This document shows, piece by piece, positions 1 to 10,900 of a stretch of 64,000 nucleotides of DNA. The notes below the pieces were generated by a model. The model did no database searches. It saw nothing but the letters and a program-made list of their open reading frames with translations, and had not been told where the DNA came from. The stretch lies in assembly GCA_024364735.1 (NCBI GenBank), contig JAGFNQ010005371.1:1-64000 (forward strand), written 5' to 3'. The DNA comes from Boesenbergia rotunda (taxonomy: Eukaryota; Streptophyta; Magnoliopsida; Zingiberales; Zingiberaceae). The position numbers were made by a program, and so were the translations under genes. Numbering within the stretch: the stretch's first letter is position 1; each line of letters starts with the position of its first letter.

Positions 1-1230
1 CCCGTCGGATCGCTACATATAAAATATCACGTCATTTACTAAGCTTTTCCTTGAGATTTTTCACTGAGGATATCATTTTTCCAAAATTAATTATGTTCTG
101 GGTAGTTACATGACCCATCTATGGATAGATTGAATTCTACACAAACAAAAGAAAAAAAATGTCAAAATTAATTAGGTTCGTTCAACCCAAGCGCATTGGC
201 TCGTCCACCGCTTCGCGGATAGCCTCCGAGCTATGACCGACAGCGCCGCAGCACGACGAGGTGGGCGACGTCACCAGGCTGCCATCAACGACGAATGCCA
301 AGCAATAACATATGAATCGTGCAAGGATTTTCATATCCCTCCTTAAGATCGCGCAATCACAGGGGAATCGACAACACATATTTAAATGATTCAACTCAAG
401 ATCATGCCTGAGAGATACAATAGATATGCTGATCCGGTCGGACAGGACAGCCTGGAGCTAGGTGAGAGAACGAGGTCAAGAAAATGAGCTAATAGGCAGG
501 AAGGCCGCTCAAGCGGTAGCCTTCGCCGACCAGCTGGAGGGTGAAGACTCATTCCCCCGGAGCCAATAGAGTCGGGTCAGCACCGTGCCCTGACAGTCAG
601 CCTTATTGCTTGTAGAAGACTTTCACCCAGGCTTGACTCACTGTCCGGGCGATTTACCCTGGTCGGCAACCATAGGAGGTCAATCGGCCAGGACTAGGAC
701 GTCCGACTGGGCATACTCCGGGATAGGAATGAGCCAGTGGGTTAAACGCGGGTATCCTGAGGGAAGATCAACTGGGTCTCGGGCGATCCTCTCTAAATAG
801 GCCGATCGGACGTACGAGATCCAGTCGGTCGACCCATCAAGAAGGCCTTACTTAAGAAGGCCTCGGTGACAAAGTAGATGTGTGGGGAGGTCGACTTGGT
901 CTCGGTTGGTTCTCGGCTCGAGCTCGCAGAGGATAACCCGACCATTCAATTAGGAGGGTTGGATAGGTCTAAGTGGGAAACCCGTGGCTGGTGAGCCTGT
1001 TCGATTAGAGCTGTTTAATGATGATTAGACATAAAGGTGTACGGATAGATCCACAGAATCAACTTATTATGGTGATGGGACATAAGTCGTAAGCACTTCG
1101 CCCGAATATGTGGAGAAGGCCAACACAGTGGTCTCCAGCGCGCTGAGGCAGGAGGACGGACCCGGGAGGAGGGAAGAACCTAAAGCCTCCTCTAAGGCGC
1201 CCTCCACCCGTTTCTCGTTGGAGATCGTAG
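1..1230. other. Gene-free left edge, probable gypsy leader
   Basis: No convincing gene is visible. The first 400 bases are A+T rich; from about 410 the sequence becomes G+C richer and runs without a break into the gypsy gag remnant that follows. It is therefore probably the LTR or untranslated leader of that element. I could not find a primer binding site or LTR ends here, so this is inference from position and composition. Confidence 0.35.
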
Positions 1231-1885
1231 AAGATCTCATGCCGAAGTAGTTCCGTGGGCCTGAAATCGCTGACTACGATGGAAAAACAGATTCTAAAGA
1301 TCACGTCTGTAAGTTCGAGAACGTGGCACTCCTATACCAGTATACCGATGGTGTAAAGTACCGAGTGTTCTTGAACACCCTATCAGGAGCAGCCCAGTGA
1401 TGGTTCCAGAGGCTACCACAGGGTTCTATCAAATCCTTCATAGAGTTTAGAACTATCTTCCTCCATCATTTCGCCAGCAACCGTCGCTATCAGAAGATGA
1501 CACTCAATTTATTTGCTCTAAAGCAAAAGCCAAAGAAACCACTCAAGGATTACATCCAGCGGTTCAACCGAGTGGCGCAGGATGTGCTAATTACGACGTC
1601 GGAGATCCTGATCAGTGGCTTCACCCAAGGGCTCTCAGAATGGGATTTCTTTTGATCTTTGGTGAAGAAGTCACCCACCAGCTTCGATGATCTGCTGGGG
1701 CATTCTATCAAGCACGCCAACGTAGAAGAAGTGCAACACGCCCGCCGCAAGGACCTAGCCGGGGTCCCTCCTCAAGCCGTTGTACGGTCAGAAAGGAGGG
1801 AACCTCAGGCACTGGCACGAGGAAGAGATATTCTCTTGGGGAAAGACCAGTGGGCTGGTAGGCGAAAGCTGGTAGAAACAGTTGA
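1231..1885 (+). pseudogene. Ty3/gypsy gag remnant (non-chromovirus type)
   Basis: Capsid-like Gag of a Ty3/gypsy retrotransposon, which would package element RNA in cytoplasmic particles. The forward frame shows the retrotransposon-gag pattern: an F-x-G-P-E-I-A-D-Y-D-G start near 1245, a DH-x2-K-F-E stretch, LNTLSGAAQ with WFQRL near 1400, then SIKSFIEFRTIFLHHF and YIQRFNRVAQ near 1560. This layout is typical of plant Tat-lineage elements. Stops interrupt it near 1246, 1400 and 1654. The one at about 1400 reads TGA just before TGG, where related proteins usually carry Arg, so it fits a CGA-to-TGA change. The frame ends where a copia LTR starts at 1886, so the C-terminal zinc knuckle and all of pol are missing here. 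A similar gypsy pol lies at 56104, but nothing shows the two were once joined. Confidence 0.75.
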
Positions 1886-2029
1886 TGTTGGTGCCGGAAG
1901 CACTAAAGTCAAACATGTGTTTTGATAATAGCAAAAGGTTCAGAAGTTAAGGTTTTATTGTGATCTAACAATACTACTCAAGTGTGCAGGAAAAGTCCTA
2001 GGTACACTAGGCACAAAGTCCTGGTTCTA

Positions 2030-2205
2030 AGAATTGGGCAATAAGTCCCAGGCGCAAGCTGGGCACCTAAGTTCTGACATAAGGTTGGGCAATAAGTCCT
2101 GGTCGTGGACTGGGCACCGAAGACTTGGTGAGTGAAGCTGGGCAATAAGTCCTGGTCGCTGACTGGGCACGAAGACCTGATCCGGGGATTGGGCAAAAGT
2201 CCAAC
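2030..2205 (+). repeat. 52-bp tandem repeat in LTR U3
   Basis: Four imperfect copies, each marked by TGGGCAATAAGTCC or a close variant, start near 2035, 2086, 2139 and 2190, a period of 51-53 bp. Each copy also carries CTGGGCAC half-way. They sit near the 5' end of the LTR, in the enhancer-like position. Confidence 0.75.
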
Positions 2206-2439
2206 CGAAGGAGCCGGTTGGCAAAAAGGTAAACTCTCCTGAGAGGAGTAGGTGAGGACGTGTTCCCCGTAGGAGGGAACATTAGGCGTCAGTTCGACCT
2301 AGGATTCCATTTTGGAAGCCCAAAGTCAGAACCAAGACAGCTCAGACTGTTAAACTATGCTTAACTTATAATATTTATATGTTATTTGTGTTTTGGAACT
2401 AACCTTGGTTGCAAGAACAAAGGGATGGAAGTTTCTGCT

Positions 2440-2693
2440 CCCAGGCACTTGAATGAGGTCAGGCGCCTGTGTTGATACAGACGCCCCAGACAAGGGTGTT
2501 TCCAGGCACAATCGAAGCAAGCCTCCAGAATAGCATATGAGGCGCTTGTGTTCATTCAGGTGCCCCAGTCAGCTCAGGCGCCCCAGTTGAAGGGATAAGC
2601 GCTGGCCAAGTCTGCAGATTGAGTTTCGCGCAGAATGGGCCACGTGTCAGGCGCCCCCTTCAACACAGGCGCTCCAACGACTAGTATATAAAG
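2440..2693 (+). promoter_or_regulatory. LTR promoter: GGCGCC palindrome cluster plus TATA box
   Basis: At least seven AGGCGCC, GGCGCCCC or near variants lie between 2450 and 2675, and TATATAAAG follows at 2685-2693. A CACGTG (G-box core) is at about 2641. The arrangement, short palindromes followed by TATA about 15 bp later, is that of a U3 promoter. Function is inferred. Confidence 0.6.
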
Positions 2694-3090
2694 GGGTTCA
2701 CCCCCTTGGCTTCAAACACAACTTCTTTCTACGAATTCCTTCAAGCGCTCTGCTCCAAACGCTCCGTGCTCAAGACTCAAGCGCCAACGACGACCTGCGG
2801 CTCCGACATTCAATTTTCTCCGGTCGTCAGTATAACTTTTTGTTATTAAGTGATGTATTTTAATTCTATATTCGAACTTCAAATTGTAATAATTTTACGC
2901 AATATAGAATTGTTCATCGTAAACGGTCAAGGATCGTGGGCCTTGGAGTACGAGCCGACTGCAACTCCGAACCAAGTAAAAACAAACGTGTTAGCATTGA
3001 TTTGTTTTTCCGCTGCTCAAGTTACTTTAAGTTTTTCAAAAATTTATCGATCGATATTCACCCCCTCTATCGATTCTAACCGATCCCACA

Positions 3091-3302
3091 GGTAAAAAAA
3101 AAAAGGTGGAACCGCCACCTTAGCGGCCCCCTGGCCCAGGCCCCATAGGAATCCAGAGGAAGGCAAACCACGGTTATCACTGGTATGGTGAGGCGCCTGG
3201 GGTCGAACGGATTAAAGCCAGCAGACCAGCGGTTTATCCTCATGCGCAACTGGCGACGCTCGAACCTGTGACCTCCAAGTAAATGGCCAGGCGTCTTACC
3301 AT
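3091..3302 (-). mobile_element. tRNA-derived SINE (family 1)
   Basis: Read on the reverse strand, this roughly 212-bp unit starts with a tRNA-like head: a box A-like GGATGGTAAGACGCCTGG and, about 35 bases on, a clean box B GGTTCGAGCGTC. It ends in a run of T, as Au-type plant SINEs do. An 11-bp direct repeat CCGATCCCACA flanks it (3080-3090 and 3303-3313), the expected target-site duplication. The target is the LTR end of copia element A, next to its primer site. Confidence 0.8.
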
Positions 3303-3315
3303 CCGATCCCACAAG

Positions 3316-3327
3316 TGGTATTAGAGT
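3316..3327 (+). other. Primer binding site of copia element A (degenerate)
   Basis: TGGTATTAGAGT, two bases after the LTR end, matches the usual TGGTATCAGAGC complement of initiator-Met tRNA except for C-to-T at position 7 and the last base. Confidence 0.75.
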
Positions 3328-3544
3328 AGGTGGCTCAAATCTGGTGCAACCACCAGTTGAGCATTTTTTCGGATTTTTTTTAATTCTAATTTTTTTTCTT
3401 TCTTTCCACTCGTATTTTTCTCGTTAATCGAGGTTGGTGCAACACCACTCGATTTTTTCTTATTACTATTTTCTGCCGCACTACTAATCCAAGACTTAGT
3501 CTTGGGACGAGTTTTTTTTGTAAATTATTTTTCAGTTTAATTAA

Positions 3545-4029
3545 ATGGTCATGCAAGAGGGATACAGTACCGCCAGACCACCTCTCTTCAGCGGAGAAAT
3601 TTCTCCTACTGGAAATGTAGGATGGAGGTCCACTTGAAAACTCAGGTGGACATGTGGATCATCATCCAGTCTGGACTGGAGATACCTAAAAATGCACAAG
3701 GCATGGTGCAACACTACACTGAGTGGGACAGTCTACTAAAGAAGAAGATCGAGGCCGACGCTAAAGCTACACAAACACTACAATGCGCCCTGACGAAAGA
3801 TGAGTTAAACCGTGTCGGACCCTTCAGCAGTGCCAAGGAACTCTGGAACAAGCTGATTGAGCTACACAAAGGTACGTCTAATACGCGGATCAGCAAAAGG
3901 AATCTGTTACTCAACAGGCTTTGGTTGCCTGAATCCTATACAATAGATTGGACCATCCGAAATCTCTTTATCGAGAGTTATTATCAACTAGTTGCCCCCG
4001 ATCTCCATCCAATTGCCTTGAACCGTTAA
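3545..4029 (+). pseudogene. copia element A gag fragment
   Basis: Start of a Ty1/copia Gag. The ATG at 3545 opens MVMQEGYSTARPP, nearly the same start as the SIRE-like elements at 9517 and 59137. A small indel near 3598 shifts the frame. The reading then continues from about 3604 with YWKCRMEVHLKTQVDMW and KATQTLQCALTKDELNRVG, the conserved Gag core, to SSAKELWNKLIELH. Similarity fades after about 3900 and the frame stops at 4029. The rest of Gag and all of Pol are absent, because the reverse copia element begins at 4092. It is a dead 5' fragment. Confidence 0.75.
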
Positions 4030-4091
4030 ACACGCTTCCTATAGTTGTTACACATATTGAGTCAAATATAAAACGTAAAGTTACTCACACT

Positions 4092-4972
4092 TAGAAGGAT
4101 CGTTTAAGGCGTGCAGAGGGGGGGGGGGTGAATGCACTTTTGCACTTTTTCGGATCTCGGATCTCTACAGAATTGTTAGCGCAGCGGAAATAATATGCAA
4201 AAGAAATTCAAAACAATGCTAACACTTATCGTTTACTTGGTATCCACCCAGATGGGTGACTAGTCCAAGGATTCACGCCGCGAGCACCACTTTTCACTAT
4301 TGAAAAGTCTCCTTGAGGTGGAGAAACCTTTACAGCAAGATCTTCCTCTTTACAGATGCAGAAATACGAGAGAGGAAGCAAGAATCACTCTACACACGAG
4401 CAGCACTTCGACACTGTTCAGCCCACACCAGTCGACTGCCCCTGGGGCAGTCGACTAGCCTAGCATTAATTGCTAGCCAACGGCTAGCCAATGGTTAGTT
4501 TCGGGGTATACCAGTCGACTACCCAAATGCCAGTCGACTGGTCCGAGGCCGCAAACTTTCTGTGGGTTTTGGCAGTCGACTGCCTCTGGGCCAGTCGACT
4601 GCCCTGCCTCCCAGCTCAGCTCCAGCCACTCCGGACCTTCTCCTTCACGTGTGCCTTCAGGTCTGCTCCCTTGGCTCGCCCCTTGAAGTCCTCTTCCTCT
4701 GGCTATCGTACCTCGGATGCGCACGCAAGCCTTCCCTTGGCTTGCCTCCATGTCACCCTTCACGTGTGCCCTTGAAGTCCACTTCCTGGCTTGCCCTTGG
4801 AGCTCTCCTCCCTCGGCTCTCGTCCCTCAGATATGTCCACCATGTGTGATTTTCCAAGTCCTGCAAACTCAATCACACATATCAAATACACATAACACTC
4901 TAACCTTAAACATATTCGCCCACACATCAAAACTATGATCTTCCAATCATTTAAGGTTCGATTACCTCAACA
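4092..4972 (-). repeat. 3' LTR of the reverse copia element, TATA-less
   Basis: Closely matches the 9575-10502 LTR but lacks about 70 bp present there at about 9889-9960. That segment contains the TATA box and the short stretch before the palindrome cluster. It also carries a small extra copy of the GCTAGCCAA motif near 4478. As the LTRs of one element are identical at insertion, these changes came later. Confidence 0.85.
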
Positions 4973-4974
4973 AT

Positions 4975-4986
4975 CTCCCCCTTTTT
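4975..4986 (-). other. Polypurine tract
   Basis: Reverse strand AAAAAGGGGGAG lies two bases inside the 3' LTR, the standard place for plus-strand DNA priming in LTR elements. Confidence 0.8.
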
Positions 4987-4987
4987 G

Positions 4988-5396
4988 ATGTGTGGCAATA
5001 TGTTTAAGTTAGAGATAAATAACAGCCATAATAATAATAGCAACAGATAGCAATTGAAAAATCATGAGACATAGTAACCCTAAGAGGCAACCTCCCCCTT
5101 AACATATGTCTTCCCCCATTTTCCATTCTAGTCACAATCCAAGTTAAGTTTCCACTTAACAACAGCAATATGTTAAAAATATAAGACATATCAGAACCTA
5201 AGAGGTACCTCACCCTTAATCCATGTCTTCTCCCCATTTTTAATCATTCAAGGTCTTAGTTAGAAAAGAAACCTAAAACCAACCATTCCAAGTTAAAATT
5301 CTAATTTAAATAACCCATTCTTCCCCTTTGACACCATCAAAATGATTGCTTCAAGCAAACAAACCCTAGGGCATCAAAAGTGAGAATATTGAATTT
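4988..5396 (-). other. Noncoding 3' internal region of the copia element
   Basis: No open frame. It holds two similar blocks (around 5060-5120 and 5170-5240) sharing CCTAAGAGG, a CCCTTAA stretch and CATGTCTTCYCCCCATTTT-like sequence, which look like an old internal duplication. It joins pol remnants abruptly near 5450, where RNase H should be. Confidence 0.5.
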
Positions 5397-7859
5397 CTAC
5401 AATTTCTCACAGTGGCTGAAAACAGGCGTGCCAGTCAACTGCCCATGGGGCAGGCAAGTGTCACTATCCATCTTCACATTGGTTTCTATGGGTGTAGATG
5501 CTACCTTAGCATTTTCTAAACCAAATTTCTTTAACATCTCCTTAGCATATTTGGTTTGAAAGACATGTGTACTTTCATTAGTTTGCTTAACTTGAAGGTC
5601 TAAGAAGAAGGTTAACTCTCCTACAAGACTCATCTCAAATTCATCTTCCATACACTTGATGAATTCTTGTAGGAAGTCATTATTTGTTGACCCAAAAATG
5701 ATATCGTCTACATAGACTTGGGCAACAAATATGTCATTGTCCTTAGATTTTAGGAACAATATAGGGTCAATTTTTCCTCTCCTAAACCCCTTAGACACTA
5801 GAAATGAAGAAAGCCTTTCATACCAAGTCCGGGGAGATTGTTTCAATCCATATAAGGCTTTTCTTAGTTTGAACACGTGTCTTGGAAAGTTAGGGTCCTC
5901 AAACCCGGGGGGTTGTTCTACATAAACCTCTTCCTTAATGATCTCATTAAGGAATGCCGACTTCACATCCATTTGGTGGAGTGTGAAACCCATGTGAGCG
6001 GCATAGGATAATAGAATTCTAATTGATTCTAACCTAGCTACGGGGGCATAAGTCTCATCATAATCTAGTCCCTCAACTTGGTTAAACCCCCTAGCTACCA
6101 ATCTAGCCTTGTTCCTAGTGATTTTACCTTAGTCATCTAGTTTGTTCCTAAAGACCCATCTAGTGGTTACAATAGTGCAATCATTGGGTCTAGGAACCAA
6201 CTCCTAAACTTCACTCCTCTCAAACTGATTTAGCTCTTCTTGCATGGCTAAGACCCAATCAACATCTCCCAATGCTTCGTCAATGGACTTGAGTTCTAAT
6301 TGGGAGATAAGAGCTATTTGACTAGTTTGATCCCTAAAGTAGGACCTAGTCCTTACTCCTTGAGTTACATCACCCACTATTTGGTCAATAGGGTGATCAT
6401 GGTGATGTCTCAAGGGCCTAGAGGTTGTGGGTTCATTTACTCCTTCCTCATCCTCTAGGATACTTCTCACTCCCCCTTGATCATTGTCCTCCAAATGTAG
6501 GTCTTGGATTCTTTGGGCAAGGGGTTGGACCTCTTCTATATCCTTATCAATTGAAGCCTTTCTAGGATAGGTACTAGTTGTTTCATCAAATTTGACATTT
6601 GAGAACTCCTCAATCATTTTTATCCTCTTGTTATAGACTGTATACCCTCTACTAGTCAAGGAGTACCCTACTAGAATTCCTTCATCGGCTTTTGACTCAA
6701 ATTTCCTCAGGTCATCTTTGGTGTTTAAGATGTAGACTTTACATCCAAAGACCCTAAAATAGTGGACTTGAGGTACCCTTCCATTCCATAATTCAAAAGG
6801 TGTTTTCCCTAGAAACCTATGTACCAATACCCGGTTTTGAATATAGCAAGCGGTGTTAACCGCTTCGGCCCAAAAGTAACTAGGAAGGGAATATGCATTA
6901 AGCATAGTCCTAACAGCTTCTTGTAGGGCTCGATTTCTTCTCTGAACTACCCCATTTTGTTGAGGAGTCCTTGGGAATGAAAATTCATGCTTGTACCCAT
7001 TTTCAACACAAAATTGTGTGAAACTTGCGTTTTGGAACTCCCCACCATGGTCACTCCTAATTCGGTTTATTTTGATTTGTTTTTCGTTTTCTACCCTTTT
7101 ACTAAATCCTATAAAAATCTCTAGGATATCATCCTTATGTTTCAAGAAATAAACCCAAGTAAACCTAGAAAAGTCATCTACTATCACTAAGCAATATTTA
7201 CTCCCCACAAGTGAGGGAGTACTATGGCAATCAAATAAATCTATGTGCAAAAGTGCGAAAGGCAAAGAGGTAGTGGTTAGAGTTTTACCTTTGTGTGATG
7301 CTTTTGATTGCTTACCCTCTTGGCATGCATCACACAACTTGTTCTTCTCATACTTGATCGTTGGTAGCCCCTTCACCAACTCTTCCTTGGCCACTCTTGC
7401 AATGCTCCTCATGTTGACGTGTCCAAGTCTCCGGTGCCACAACCACCCTTCTTCTTCTTTAGACATGAGACACTTAACAACATTGTTAGTAGCATAGGTA
7501 AGATCAAGATAATATAGATTCACTTCTCTAAACCCTTCTAATATGATAGCACTTGATTCATTATGTCTAATGATGCATTTTCTAGCATGAAATTCAACTT
7601 TAAACCTGACATCACATAATTGACTTACACTTAATAAATTGAACTTCATGTCTTTGATCAAAAGTACCTTATGTATGGAAATGGTGGGAGATACCTCAAT
7701 TCTGCTCCTACCAATGATTCTCAACTTTCCACTATTCCCAAAGGAGACCGTCCCTTCTCTTAGGTAGCTAATAGTGGTGAACTTGCTCACATCCCCGGTC
7801 ATGTGTCTTGAGCATCCACTATCCACTATCCACATTGTTGGGGCCTCCTTCACCTTTAC
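5397..7859 (-). pseudogene. copia pol: protease, integrase, reverse transcriptase (RNase H lost)
   Basis: Polyprotein that matures, copies and integrates the element. Reading leftwards from 7859: a protease-side segment with MWIVDSGCSRHMTGDVSKF; the integrase zinc finger (HRRLGHVN, then LCDACQEGK); and the integrase core with LLHIDLFDCH, YCLVIVDDFSRFTW and RSDHGGEFQN. Next come the reverse transcriptase blocks RWVFRNKL, ARLVARGFNQ, HQMDVKSAFLN and YGLKQSP, and an intact YVDD active site near 5715. Stops at about 6203 (a TGG codon turned TAG) and 6128 (a CAA-type codon turned TAA) break it. After STPIETNVKMDSD (about 5460) the protein ends in foreign sequence that includes a palindrome fragment like that of its own LTR. 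The whole RNase H domain is missing. It is not autonomous. Confidence 0.88.
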
Positions 7860-9517
7860 CTAAACAACACGGAAAATATACTCTTTTGGTACCCATATCT
7901 TTGATCCATAAGCATCATTTAGAAATCTCTTAGGTACCCATGCCTTCTTTGTGGTTCCCCTAGCCCCTAGTCTTCTAGATGCACCAATCCTACCGGTAAG
8001 TGAGACAAAAACTACCTCCTTTGTCTTAGACCTATAACCCAACCCGGCTTTGTTGTACACAATCCTTTGACTGTTGATGATCATATCTAGGTTACTTGAT
8101 CATACTTGGAATTTCTTAAGGGCCTTTGTGAGGTCATCTACCTGTTTCCTTAGTTCTCTATTTTCATTTTCAAGGTATGAAGCATGTGAAGAGGTAGAAC
8201 TAGCATGCAAATCTTTAAGTTTAGTAGCTTCTACTCTAAGCATGACAATTTATTCTTTTAGATCCTTAACTTTACTTCTAGCCTTGGCTAAATCCATGTT
8301 CGTGCTAAAAATTATTTTCACTAAAGTAGAGGAGGGTAAGTGGTATACCTCACTTACCGAACCTTCTGATTCTGATGATGAAGTGGATGAGCTCTCATCT
8401 TCACTACATGAGCTTCGTTCATCATCCGATGAGTCTGTATGATCTTGTGCCATAAGAGCAAAGTGGGAGACTTGCTCTTCTTCTTCCTCGAGGATGAGGG
8501 ATCATCCCAAGTTGCCTTGAGGTTGGTGGCACCCTTCTCCTTTCCCTTTGATTTCTTCTTGTCACTCTTCTTCTTCTTTTCCTTCTTGTCATCCTTTTTC
8601 TTCAATTGAGGGCACTCATTCTTCATGTGTCCCTCTTGATGACAGTTGTAGCAGATTATGTCCTTGACCTTACCCTTACCTTTGGCCCCTTTCCTAGCAT
8701 AGGATTTGTTAGATAAACTTTTAAACTCTCAACGAAATTTTCTTACCATGAACGCCTCTTGATCGCTATCCAAGGAGGTGCTAGATTCTTCTGAGTCTGA
8801 CGAGGATGAGTAAACCACCTTCTTCTTCTCCCTCCTCTTCTTCTTCTCCTTTTCTACAACAAAAGTAATACCTTTCTCTTTTGCCGAGACATTAGCTTGC
8901 TCGTGCAGCTCGAATTCATAGAAAAGATCGTCTAATTTAACAATTGACAAATCCCTCGATACCTTGTATGCATCAACCATGGATGCCCACAAGGTGGTTC
9001 TCGGGAAGGCTTGTAAAACATACCTGACGATGTCCCGGTTCTCGATCTTCTCTCCAATCACATGGAGCTCATTTATCACTTCCTTTACCCTTCCATGTAG
9101 CTGGCTGACGGTCTCGTTGCTCTTCATGGAAAGGGATTGCAGTTGGGCCACTAGCAAATCCTTCTTGGCTCTTCTGGACTCGTTTGACCCCTCGTTCAAT
9201 TCGACCAACTTGTCCCATAGTTCCTTGGCGCTCTAGAACGACCCCACCTTGTTCAGTTGCTCCTTCGAGAGCCCGCATTGCAGTGTGGTGGTGGCCTTGG
9301 CATTAGATTGCGCCCTCTTCATCACCTCCTTTGACCATGATCTCATCGGTGTTGGGTCTCCTCTTTCATCGACGGGCACCTCGAAGTCATCTGCAACACT
9401 TATCCAATTTTCAATATCATTCATGAGGTAGTATTGCATCCTACCTTTCCAATAGGCGAAGTCGTTCCCGTCGAAGAAGGGTGGTCGTGCGGTGGAGTAT
9501 CCCTCTTGAAACGACAT
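7860..9517 (-). pseudogene. copia gag (SIRE-like), several breaks
   Basis: Gag of the reverse element. The ATG at 9517 gives MSFQEGYSTARPPFFDGN, then the conserved YWKGRMQYYLMNDIENW and TTTLQCGLSKEQLNKVG. A stop near 9235 precedes SAKELWDKLVELNEGSN. The middle part has basic and Ser-rich stretches (EKEKKKRREKKK, SSSSDSEESS). A CCHC zinc knuckle follows near 8650 (CYNCHQEGHMKNEC), then a Lys-rich linker. A frameshift comes before an acidic Ser/Glu-rich tail starting near 8453. The last part (7860-8084) leads into the protease region. At least four stops or frameshifts are present, so no full Gag can be made. Confidence 0.82.
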
Positions 9518-9560
9518 TACAATTGCTCCGGTTGACTGTTAGATCTTCCGAAACACACTC

Positions 9561-9572
9561 GCTCTGATACCA
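9561..9572 (-). other. Primer binding site of the reverse copia element
   Basis: Reverse strand TGGTATCAGAGC, two bases inside the 5' LTR; exact complement type for the initiator-Met tRNA primer used by copia elements. Confidence 0.9.
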
Positions 9573-9574
9573 AC

Positions 9575-10502
9575 TGAAGGATCGTTTAAGGCGTGCAGAG
9601 GGGGGGGGTGAATGCACTTTTTCGGATCTCGGATCTCTACAGAATTGTTAGCGCAGCGGAAATAATATGCAAAAGAAATTCAAAACAATGCTAACACTTA
9701 TCGTTTACTTAGTATCCACACAGATGGGTGACTAGTCCAAGGATCCACGTCGCGAGCACCACTTTTCACTATTGAAAAGTCTCCTTGAGGTGGAAAAACC
9801 TTTACAGCATGATCTTCCTCTTTACAGATGCAGAAATACGAGAGAGGAAGCAAGAATCACTCTACACACGAGCAGCACTTCGACACTGTACGGAACCGTA
9901 CCGTGCACGTACAAAAAATGCTCCTTTTATAGGTGAACAGGACAAATTCATAATCTGTCCAGCCTGCACCAGTCGACTGCCCCTGGGGCAGTCGACTGAT
10001 CTAGCATTAATTGCTAGCCAACGGCTAGTTTCGGGGTATACCAGTCGATTGCCCAAATGCCAGTCGACTGGTCCGAGGCCGCAAACTTTCTGTGGGTTTT
10101 GGCAGTCAACTGCCTCTGGGGCAGTCGACTGCCCTGCCTCCCAGCTCAGCTCCGGCCACTCCGGACCTTCTCCTTCACGTGTGCCTTCAGGTCTACTCCC
10201 TTGGCTCGCCCTTTGAAGTCCTCTTCCTCTGGCTATCGTCCCTCGAATGCGCACACAAGCCTTCCCTTGGCTTGCCTCCATGCCACCCTTCACGTGTGCC
10301 CTTGAAGTCCACTTCCTGGCTTGCCCTTGGAGCTTTCTTCCCTCGGCTCTCGTCCCTCGGATATGCCCACCATGTGTGATTCTCCAAGTCCTGCAAACTC
10401 AATCACACATATCAAATACACATAACACTCTCACCTTAAACATATTCACCCACACATCAAAACCATGATCTTCCAATCATTTAAGGGTCGATTGCCTCAA
10501 CA
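9575..10502 (-). repeat. 5' LTR of the reverse copia element
   Basis: A 928-bp LTR, TGTTGAGGCAATC to GATCCTTCA on the reverse strand. It includes a TATA box (TATAAAAGG, reverse strand, 9923-9931). About 40-180 bp upstream of it in transcriptional sense lie paired CAGTCGACTG palindromes or one-base variants (9970-10135). A run of eight G at about 9601 on the forward strand lies near the inner end. It closely matches the LTRs at 4092 and 58165. Confidence 0.9.
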
Positions 10503-10503
10503 A

Positions 10504-10900
10504 TGTTGGATAGAGATGTTCAGCCTCCGGCTGACTCATCTAGACTGAGTTGTCTAGCCACAACTCATAGCTACTTTCACTTAGACTTGTTTGTCAAACC
10601 TTTAGTTCTTAGTTGATTTTACTTGGACTTGAGCCACCTAGCACCCAGCTAGGAAATTGTATGCTAAGTCTTAACAACTTAGACTTTATTCACTTAGCAT
10701 CTAGCTAAGAATTTTGTCTGCCAAGCCTTAATCACTTGGACTTGATTCACCCATCATCTTACTAGAAATTTTATCTGTCAAGCTTTAATAATTTGGATTT
10801 GATTCACCTAGTATCTAGATATAAATTTGTTTCTTGATATCCAACTAGGACTTAGTTCATGTATGATTCCTAATCAGGATTTTAGATGCCTAAATCCACT
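10504..10900 (+). repeat. LTR-like fragment with 57-bp tandem repeat
   Basis: Starts TGTTGGATAG directly after the copia LTR. From about 10569 it is built of imperfect 56-57 bp units: GACTT or GATTT plus a CAC/CTAGCATC-type block recurs at 10626, 10682, 10739 and 10796. The layout (TGTTGG start, then short tandem repeats) resembles the LTR at 1886, so this may be a truncated LTR of a related element. No far end is visible. Confidence 0.5.

Larger units (their letters stand above)
1886..3313 (+). repeat. 5' LTR of copia element A, split by a SINE
   Basis: The LTR begins TGTTGGTGCC directly after the gypsy gag and ends CGATCCCACA. Two bases later comes a degenerate initiator-methionine-tRNA primer site. 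A SINE (3091-3302) sits within the last ten bases and duplicates them, so without it the LTR would be about 1.2 kb. Inside are a 52-bp tandem repeat (2030-2205), a palindrome-rich U3 and a TATA box. No second LTR of this family is seen in the window. The exact start is inferred from the TG terminus and the loss of the gag frame. Confidence 0.65.
4092..10502 (-). mobile_element. SIRE-like Ty1/copia element, reverse strand, 6.4 kb
   Basis: Complete in outline: 5' LTR at 9575-10502, Met-tRNA primer site at 9561-9572, gag, pol, polypurine tract at 4975-4986 and 3' LTR at 4092-4972. Both LTRs have the TGTTGAGG start and TCCTTCA-type end on the reverse strand, though the left one reads TCTAA. It is the same family as the element at 58165. 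The internal region lacks the RNase H end of pol. No 5-bp target duplication is visible: the flanks are ACACT and ATGTT. This suggests recombination or a deletion at one end. Confidence 0.88.

Noticed and set aside
4313..4938. Several overlapping ORFs in the copia LTR (and again near 9785-10468 and 58244-58567)
   Set aside because: LTR sequence is open by chance in several frames; the same frames recur only because the LTRs are copies.
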